Origin: Antedon mediterranea
Taxonomy: Eukaryota > Echinodermata > Crinoidea > Comatulida > Antedonidae
DNA length: 64,000 nt
Direction: 5' to 3'
Assembly (NCBI RefSeq): GCF_964355755.1
Contig: NC_092675.1
Coordinates: 7,536,312 to 7,600,311, forward strand
Position 1 is the stretch's first letter; each line of letters opens with the position of its first letter. The translations under genes were made by a program, and so were the position numbers. Under the pieces are notes generated by a model. That model ran no database searches. It was not told the DNA's origin and saw nothing but the letters and a program-made list of their open reading frames with translations. Below are positions 56,101 through 64,000 of this stretch, piece after piece.

Positions 56101-56421
56101 ACCTTCACACAAGCATTCTATGTACTTAGATTAAGCAGGTACAATATAGAGTAAAAGGCACTATTTCCTCGCGACAACATAAAACTACTTAAACCGCGTA
56201 AGGCGGTAAACTCTCAAACATTTTTAAAGCTAACAGCAAAACCACATCGATTAAAGCAAAACATTACATATTTACATTCTCCCCTGGTGTGTTTATTTAT
56301 AATACATATTATGACACTTCACCTTCGATCCTCATTTTCACACACATCGGGCCTACCGCTATTGAAACAGCAATGTCAATGTGACTGGGTTATAAAAGTG
56401 ATTAACATCAGTGTATCTTAC
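53191..56421. other. Rest of the long first intron of the neuregulin-like locus
   Basis: AT-rich sequence without recognisable exons. ORFs of 60-70 codons look random. Confidence 0.5.
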
Positions 56422-56839
56422 CTTCTAATTCAGCGGCTATCTTGCGTATTTTGCGCAAAATCTGCTTTGAAGCATGGTACACGGGTCCTTGAAGTTCAAA
56501 TTCTGTGTTCGAATCATTTATCGCTACTATAAAAAATAAATATGCATTGTCTGGCATTATTTTAGATCCACATGCGTCTAAAATTGTTTCTTGCGAAAAT
56601 ACTTCTATGCTAGAAAATTTCAATCCTTTGGTTGTGAATTCCTTTTGGACTTTGACTTTTAAAATGTTATTTTCAACTTTTCGTACGGCTGCTTTTACTA
56701 TTAAACTGTTCCGCGTAATATTGTCCAGTCGTATATCTTCCGAACATTTATTTTTAGTAATAAGCCTAGTCTTAGTAGGCATACTGGTTACACTCAGATA
56801 CAATGTTAAACACATACATAGTTGGATATATCGAAACAT
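56422..56839 (-). CDS. Upstream exon of the neuregulin-like locus: signal peptide + GGF2-like N-terminal domain
   Basis: Start codon at 56839, donor gtaaga after base 56422, phase 1; 139 residues. A hydrophobic leader (about residues 4-18) is followed by a single domain with two cysteines (K-C-SEDIRL near residue 32 and LDACGSKI near residue 90). The order of a LIVKAAVRKV strand, KVKVQKEF, ACG, then AYLFFIVAINDSNT and a basic amphipathic end resembles the N-terminal domain of GGF2/type II neuregulin-1. That region is of the OB-fold NTR/agrin-NtA kind. Two N-glycosylation sequons (NIT, NDS) are present. The phase-1 donor fits both EGF cassettes downstream. There is no Ig domain between this exon and EGF. 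The domain assignment is from memory of the family pattern and needs a profile search. Confidence 0.75.
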
Positions 56840-56939
56840 AGTTAATAAATTAATTTATCTTCAACTTCGTAATATATGATATAGACCTATACTGTCTTTG
56901 TCAAACTTATTAGTGATTGCATTAGTTTTGTCGCTACTA

Positions 56940-56970
56940 TTTTATACCATGAACTTCAACCGGAAATTGG
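56940..56970 (-). promoter_or_regulatory. Putative core promoter of the upstream neuregulin-like exon
   Basis: TATAAAA on the minus strand (56940-56946) lies about 100 bases upstream of the ATG. A CCAAT box (56966-56970, minus) sits 20 bases further upstream. Confidence 0.45.
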
Positions 56971-57116
56971 TTTAGCCAATCAGAAGAGAGCACTAATTTA
57001 TTGTCGTTCATACAGTGCGATGGATCATACAAGAACTGTACTACTAGGTCGACAAATATAATTAATTTGATTATAATTATTATATAATTATTAGGCCTAT
57101 AAAGTTAATAATATTG

Positions 57117-57119
57117 TAT

Positions 57120-57148
<29 letters not shown>
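57117..57148. repeat. (TA)n microsatellite
   Basis: About 14 uninterrupted TA units. Confidence 0.95.
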
Positions 57149-57150
<2 letters not shown>

Positions 57151-58400
57151 TGTTTAATAAATAATAATATAAACATAACATCAACAATGTTGAACGATTA
57201 TAAGCAGAGAATATCTGATTATGAATACTATTTTTTTAATTGGACTGTCCCAGGGCCCTAAATCTAACTATCAAGTTTTGAAGACACAATTTTGAACATT
57301 ATGTTATATAATCATCATAATCATATAATGTATGTTTTATATTACTACCATAATAGCAAAGAAACAGTATTTTGCTTTGCTATTCCTAATAACGTTGTTT
57401 TCAACTAATGTAACAAATTAGGCCTACAGTTTCAAACGTGTAAATTACGTAATATATCTCCATATACACCGGTACTAGAATTGTTCCTTTGAAATTATAC
57501 ACCTATTACGAAATTCAGTGGATAATCGGATATGGTATTGGACGATAATCAATACATTCGGATATCCTTAAATTGGTGGGTGTTTGCAGGCTGCAGTTAT
57601 TCGACCACAAACGTGTTTGTTGCAGTAAATTAATAGGATTGTCCACACGTTACATGACACCGTTATGTACTCTTATTAAAGCAGGCCTACTTTAATTCTA
57701 TAACGTGTTGTCATTGTAATTATTTTACAATGAGCAGAGTACAAATAAAATTATTTCCGATTATTTGTGTAGGAAAACAAACGACAGAAACAGCATCTTA
57801 TTGAATTTTCCGATAATACTGGACGAATCTAGAGAGAATGGAAATTATGGTACAAGTTACCGGATTCACGTCACGAATTTTGTGACAAAGTACTCAAGTG
57901 ACAATTATACAATCTATTGTAAGAATTATAAAAAGGATTATAAAAGATTCCTTCATGCGAACTAAATGCTGTCATTCAATTCTTTATCAATAAATTTAGT
58001 AGTGATGTAAAAGCATATATACATTTTTTCTTCACATATTTATAGACTCAGTCACTAAAAATGTACCCATCGTATGTCACCAGTTTGTTAAACTCCTGTG
58101 TCATGCTAATTGTGATATAAATATAGGCTATTTTTTTTACCAAGAAACGGTTATTTCAAAGAAAGTATTTAAAATGTATATTTTATTTATTTATTTTTGT
58201 TATATTGAATATAACTGTACACAATCAATATAGATAGCTTTTGTATTCCTGTTAATTTCATTGAATTTCTTATTCTTGGTGGATGAAAACTAAATCAAGA
58301 CAACAAATTGTTCTCTTAAAAAGACGTATTACGTTCAGAAAAAAAATCTTTTATGTCATGGGAACATTTCAAAAAACATTATAATATTCAATGTAATTGT
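57149..58400. other. AT-rich DNA without recognised gene
   Basis: A 66-codon + strand ORF near 57765-57965 follows an acceptor-like TTTGTGTAG, but its product (Asn/Tyr/Lys-rich) is unrecognised and no partner exon is evident. It may belong to the retroelement fragment that follows. Confidence 0.35.
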
Positions 58401-58440
58401 TTACAGTACCAAGGTATAATTAATTCAATAAAATATAAAT

Positions 58441-59325
58441 AATTTGACTAAACTGCAAACACCAATAATTCCTTTTCATTTAGATATTTTTATTAAAAAT
58501 CCAACAGGGTGTAAAGCTTTTTACAACAAATTTAAAGAAAATGTTTTTGTCAGACCGAAAAGTATGAGAAAATGGGAAGACAAAATTAATGTCAATAAAA
58601 CAGATGAGGAACTGAAACAAATGTACAAACTTCCTTTTAAATGTGTCAGAAAAACAAACCTACAATGGTTCCAATATAGAATAAATAATAGAATAATTGC
58701 AACAAATGGTTTTTTGACAAGAATTGGTATTCGACAAAATGAAGCATGTACTTTCTGTGACAATGTACCTGAAACACTTCCTCATCTGTTTGTAAGCTGC
58801 AAATATGTAAAACCACTATGGTCAAATATAGAACACAAAATTAGTAGGCCTATTCCCTTTAAAAAAATAACTTTTACAATTGATTCGATTTTGTTTGGAG
58901 ATATTTCACGATGTTTTTCTGTTAATACAATTATTATTCTTACAAAGTATTTAATTTATAAATGTAGAATTGGTAAAACTCTGCCAAGTATTAAGGCTTT
59001 AAATATTTATATACGAAATTATTTAATGATGTTAAGGTATATTGCAAGGCAAAATGGAGAATCAAATGATTTTGAGAAACAATGGGTAGACTTTATTAAT
59101 TTATTGTAATATTAATCTTTTTTACTGCTGTTATAGACACGTCTTTTTGTTTATTTAAAAAAAAATGTTATTGCATGTATAAAATACAACATGATAAAAG
59201 TACAATTGGGCCTTTGTTTATAACACTGGGAGAGTGTCAATCCTCAATGCATTCATTAAAGCACCAATATGTTATTGTATGTATAAAATACAACATGATA
59301 AAAGTACAATTGGGCCTTTGAACTG
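58441..59325 (+). mobile_element. 5'-truncated L1/Tx1-like non-LTR retrotransposon with zf-RVT domain
   Basis: The ORF 58444-59109 (221 residues) encodes the end of an ORF2-type polyprotein: LQWFQYRINNRIIATNGFL, then a zinc-binding CTFCDNVPETLPHLFVSC and KPLW. That is the zf-RVT region lying after the reverse transcriptase in L1/Tx1-like elements. The endonuclease and RT domains are missing. The 3' UTR has two copies (59165-59216 and 59271-59320) of a roughly 50-bp segment, ATGTATAAAATACAACATGA and so on, separated by unique sequence. The frame is intact, so the insertion is fairly recent. It is the same family type as the decayed piece at 7.0-7.5 kb. Confidence 0.8.
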
Positions 59326-59825
59326 AACTAACTGAACAACGTGATGTTGTGCGTCGTCACGAAAAGCCCGGCCGAAGCACGCGATTGGTCAGTCCATTTT
59401 ATAACCATCAACTCTCGACAATCTCTCGATCTCACGCTCAGCAGTGACTTTGACATCGGACACTCTGTATATTCGATCGATTTAAACATATATATATATA
59501 TATAATAGTCAATAGACGTAAAATGACCAAAAACTTTATTGATAATTAATTGCACGATTTTGGAAGTGCTACGGGCCTGCTAATCATTCCTTCCATCAAT
59601 GTTTGTATCACACTAAACAGGCGCTTAAACCGGGTGTTGATTTGAAAGGTGGCTTTCTATTAAATTAATATATAAAGGTTAGGCCTAATGATAGATACAG
59701 TAGTCTAGTCATATCCCTGTTTAGTGCTATCATCTCTAATTAACGAAGTATAATTCACTTGACATTGAGTAGTAGGGGTAGATCGAGTTCACAGAAAGCC
59801 CAACACAAATATGTGGCACTGTTCC

Positions 59826-60025
59826 ACGCGGTTTTGCTCCAGAGTGCGTTTGCAATCATGCCGACGTGTTCTGCTTTAGAATGCGTTTGCAAGCATGCAG
59901 ACGAGTTCTGCTCCAGAATGCGTTTGCAATCATGGAGACGTACGTGACGCGTTCTGCTCCCAGAATGCGATTGCAATCATGCCAACGCGTTCTGCTACAG
60001 AATGCGTTTGCAATCGGGCAAACGC
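59826..60025. repeat. About 40-bp minisatellite, five copies
   Basis: The unit contains GTTCTGCTCCAGAATGCGTT followed by TGCAATCATGCCGACGC. Copies differ at 10-20% of sites. ORFs on both strands across it are artefacts. Confidence 0.85.
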
Positions 60026-63000
60026 AACGCTTCAACTTTCAGATACTTGTCTACGGTAGCGTATTCTAAATACTTATAACATATTCTAGAATGCGAGTCA
60101 TTATAATTACGTATATTTATTTCGCATCGTATACAGTAGTCAAACAAGCAATTGGAAATATTTTAGTACTCTAAATTACAGCCGCAACAGCATTTCGGAT
60201 GTATGTGCATATCAAAGTTTTAACAAATATAAAACTAAAGCGCTAATAAATGATTAAGACAAACCCTTGAACTTTTAACTTTTTTTTAATCCACCCTTAT
60301 TTCCACCTAGTCGAGAACTTTGTTTCTTTTTTAATATTTATGTATATAATAATATTTAACATAGATCACGTATTCTTAATATTATTCTTGTAGAAAACAT
60401 TTATGAAGTTTCTCCGGTCGTTTTACGGGCGCGCGCGTCCCACAACCTTGCTCTTTGAACGCCGCTTTTAGTGTGCGCAATGAAACTAGAGTAGAACGTC
60501 TAACTAAAAATAATCACTTATTGTATTATGATTTATTTGCAATTCTTGTTATGATTACCAAGAAAACCACTCCAAATATAGACCAAATTCAGCATGTTTG
60601 TAAGTTTAGTTAATCAATTATGACAGATAGCGATGCTAATTAAATGAAAACGCTTATTAAATGAATGAACAACATAGATAAGTGGACGACACTTAAATAA
60701 CGATTATAGTTCATTGACCTAACCATGCGTCGACAGGACGAACACCCAGCCAATCTGGTGTTAAAAACTAATTTTCATGAAACCATATATGGCAATTAGG
60801 GGAAATCAAGTTTACAGTGACCTTAAAGAGTTTAAAAACGTGGTATTCGTCAGAAAAAATGATGAGTTATTACTCTTTATATTTTCCGACAGAACGTTTA
60901 TAGCCTGAAGACAAAATGTGTTAAACCTAAGGGCAGATGGTCACAGGAAATACCCACACGAGACAACTAAATATCGGGCTCAGAAACTTTACACACGTTC
61001 ATTATAATTACTCATACCATACGAATAATAATTCAAACGAAAAGACTTCATATAAGTCTAGATATTAATATACGAGTCTGTTGCTTCCTATATACCATAT
61101 TCTTATGCTGTCGTACACATTACAGTGCACTATTAATTGTAAATAGCGGATGCTAATACATCAGTTTAAACACGTACTGGTTACACATTTTTAATTCTAG
61201 TCGTTAGTTATCGTAAGGATATTCGACTATGATTCTATTATTAAATTGTAGATAATTTAGGTAATGTGTTTATTCCGTGTTTATAATTTTAGGTGGAGCT
61301 TCAGTTAATTAAAATTAAACGAGAGAGGATACGTTTTTAAATTACATGGCAAGTCCAGTTAACCGTATTTACAGATGGTTTAAGATGTACGGGTCTGTAG
61401 CTGCTGGGGCGGTGTCCTCTGATATATAAAAGTTCTTCTATAACAAAAGTGGATTTCAGCTTCCATGGAAATCGCAGGCTTGACTCTCACGGACAAAACT
61501 CAAGGAATGTAACGTCTTACACCAATAAAGAATGCAAGTCATATATTATTAATAAATACACTTGAAACAACGACACTTTAAAATAATTCGGTAATAGTTG
61601 AAAGAAGGGATATCCCATCCAAGGATAGAGGGATTAGAAACCTTTTGTTCCTTTCAGATTTATTGTATAATTATAACCTATTGTGATCTTAATTTCGATC
61701 AATTTGAATCAATATGTAATTAGTGGACATAAGCAGCTAATGGGGGATAAATTGCACCCGGTTCTTCATTTATAATAATCGATTAAATATAAATGGCGGC
61801 AATATAGCAAGAATGGCGGAATAGAGAAAAAATGTCGATTCATGATATCTTTGAATTGATGTATTGGAAGATATGTTGATAAGACGGTAAGCTATAATAA
61901 TAACGCAACGTCATGTCGTTTGTTTGCGTTAAATGTAACATATTATAAAGGTTTTATCGTGTAGGTCCTAATTTTGGTGGTAGTGATGCATGGTTCCATC
62001 CCCTTGTTTCTTGCGTCATCTCGTCTAAAACACCAATATGGTCTGGCATGATAGTGTTTAAAACTAACGATTTCCAAAAACACCATACCGTAGCTGTTGT
62101 CTGGCATGACTGACAATTGTAGCCTTATATTAATGGCCTCTTAAAATATGATATTTGTAATGATATAGAGTTCATAAATAATAATCTGGATGAAATTGTT
62201 TTATATTATATAATACTTGTGCGATGGTGTCGTGACGAAGTGGGCGTTTCACAAGGGCGACCATAAAGGGCGTGATATGGAATTTAATCATGATGACGGA
62301 ATAAATATAGGACAACCAATTGTTTTATAAAGGTGCATTTCAGTAGGCCTACAAGTGCCAACTGTCGTGTAGAAAATGATTGTTACGCTAAACTTTAAGT
62401 AGGCTAACTAATTGCAATTAAACATGTCCATATTATGAGGCCTAGTGTAATGCATTGCCTCGAAAATAGATCATAAATATCATGGGGAATGCTAAGAATA
62501 GGAGCGATGTCAGGCGGATGTTTACCTGTTTACTTTGTTTGTTTGCGCATATTTTTTATTTATGCCAATGTTTACACACTGATATCTAATTGCACTCACC
62601 CATAGAATAAACCTGTGCCGATGACGGAATATTCAAATATAGTGCATTCCGACACGCGTATTACCTATTTGGTTTTATATCTTATATTTTTATAACACCT
62701 TCATTTGATAGATAAATACCTGCCAATTATTGTATATCATTTATAGTATTAAATACCTTTAAGGTGTTTTTGTACAGTCCATTGTGGTCTACAGACCAAT
62801 GGATATGAAAAATATAAACGTTTGTAACGAAATAATGACAACTTGTTAAGTTAATTATAACATTTTTCTGTGAAATTAACGAAGAAAATAACATTTATAC
62901 TACACTACGGTCAACCACATTTAGTGGGTTACGAAGGATTAATAAATAAAAGAAGTCAAACGTTTCGTTCAATAAGAAAGAATTAAAGAATCTTTTACTT

Positions 63001-63170
63001 AATGTTAAACATATCATTTGTATTATATAGAGGTATTATAACTGATGTTTCATATTCTCACTTTTTTCATTATTTTGTGTAACCATGTTAAAGGGCTAAC
63101 TGAGAGAAGTTTACTTCTAGGTTGGTCCTCATTGTTATGCTCTGTATTATTTGTATGAGAGATACCACTT
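60026..63170. other. Intergenic AT-rich DNA, no recognised gene
   Basis: I see no exon with protein similarity, no RNA gene and no clear mobile element on either strand. Confidence 0.5.
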
Positions 63171-63174
63171 GACT

Positions 63175-63246
63175 TGCTTAACGCGTCTTCACTCGTTAAA
63201 CGCGTCGTCACTCGTTAAACGCGTCGTCACTCGTTAAACGCGTCTG
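63175..63246. repeat. 19-bp tandem repeat, 3.5 copies, with MluI-type ACGCGT cores
   Basis: Unit GTTAAACGCGTCGTCACTC repeated almost perfectly. It is CpG-rich against an AT-rich background. Confidence 0.9.
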
Positions 63247-64000
63247 ATTGAGACGAGTTTATTTAAATAACAAAGTGTGTGTTGGTTTATGATAGCGACC
63301 ACACCACATAGCGATGACATGAGGAAAAACTCCTCTACGCAAAGAGAGATGGACAGCCAAATCTCTCAAACTAAATCATTCTGTAAAACACGCCGACATT
63401 GATATGAAATAAGGGCGTGGTGGGGTGGGTTAGAAGGCAAATTGCGCTACCTATGGATTTTTTTCAACCATTATATTTCAATGAGTAGTATGATCTTGTA
63501 TTTCCTTTAAATAAAATAATAAAATAAGTAATATCGCGGCTCAGGTATTCAACTACAAACAGCATAAATGTTGTTCAAATATAACCTTTACTATATCGCA
63601 ATGCTTGATCTTCTGCAGAAACCAGAGTGCATAATAAATGTGTTTACATGATTTCAAAAAGCGGAAATGTTATCTAGGACCTATAGACCTATTATGTAAA
63701 TAATAATCATTTCTTTTTACGGTGTAACGTAACAACAGTAGGCCCATCTAGGCCTATAAGAACCCTTCTAAATTGTCAAGGCCCAGATATTCTATATTTT
63801 ATTTTATCTTTATTATACATCAATAGGTGACATAAATAGCATCACAGTAGGCCATGCATGGCCTACTGTGACTTACATGGGCCATAGACCAAACTATAAA
63901 TCTAGGATAAACAGCATTATAATTACTTCTTAAGTTGTTTTGCTAGTTATACATACAGACTCGATATGTACTAAGTCCTATTGGATTAAGTAAAAGCCTA
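63247..64000. other. Window end, no recognised gene
   Basis: AT-rich sequence. Contains a 24-bp perfect palindrome, CACAGTAGGCCA.. / ..TGGCCTACTGTG, around 63844-63870, related to the TAGGCC motif. Confidence 0.5.

Noticed and set aside
57765-57965. 66-codon + strand ORF after an acceptor-like TTTGTGTAG
   Set aside because: Product unrecognised, no partner exons, and a retroelement fragment is close by. Not enough to call a gene.

Overview
This is a eukaryotic, AT-rich, intron-rich window, most likely from an invertebrate deuterostome. An echinoderm or close relative is my best guess, with moderate-to-low confidence: it rests on AT-richness, tRNA/5S-derived SINEs, a very frequent TAGGCCTA palindrome and the look of the proteins, not on a database match. 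Most of the DNA is introns and decayed repeats. Long ORFs such as those at 16.1-17.5 kb are minisatellite artefacts.

Layout. (1) 39-2284, + strand: the last four coding exons of a SPARC/osteonectin gene (follistatin-like, Kazal and EC/EF-hand modules), whose 5' part lies outside the window. (2) 3452-38452, + strand: a complete homologue of the lysosomal channel TMEM175. I reconstructed 20 exons with matching phases, 1521 nt and 506 residues. Both FSD motifs and the pore-lining Ile/Thr residues are conserved. Its introns hold non-LTR fragments, SINEs (one 5S rRNA-derived), MITEs, a 1.45-kb C-rich minisatellite and a fresh 595-bp tandem duplication. (3) 40097-56839, - strand, convergent with TMEM175: a neuregulin-like EGF-ligand locus. 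One far-upstream exon encodes a signal peptide plus a domain resembling the N-terminal domain of GGF2-type neuregulin-1. Downstream are two tandem cassettes of four exons each (Ser/Thr-rich stalk plus EGF, end of EGF, transmembrane, cytoplasmic tail). All intron phases match between cassettes, and both tails end in Thr-Gln-Val. (4) 57-64 kb: no confident host gene, only a truncated L1/Tx1-like retrotransposon, small tandem repeats and unexplained AT-rich DNA.

The most interesting observation is in the third region. Each EGF cassette is preceded by the same arrangement: a 13-nt phase-1 mini-exon beginning with ATG, in a conserved block of about 150 bp, and two copies of an approximately 50-bp element combining a kB-like motif and a CRE-like ACGTCA. 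The nearest copy lies about 330 bp upstream of the mini-exon ATG in both cassettes. This suggests that each cassette has its own promoter and can make a ligand without the GGF-like domain, while the upstream exon can be spliced in frame to either one.

All exon boundaries are read by eye from splice signals and phase continuity. No transcript or database evidence was available.
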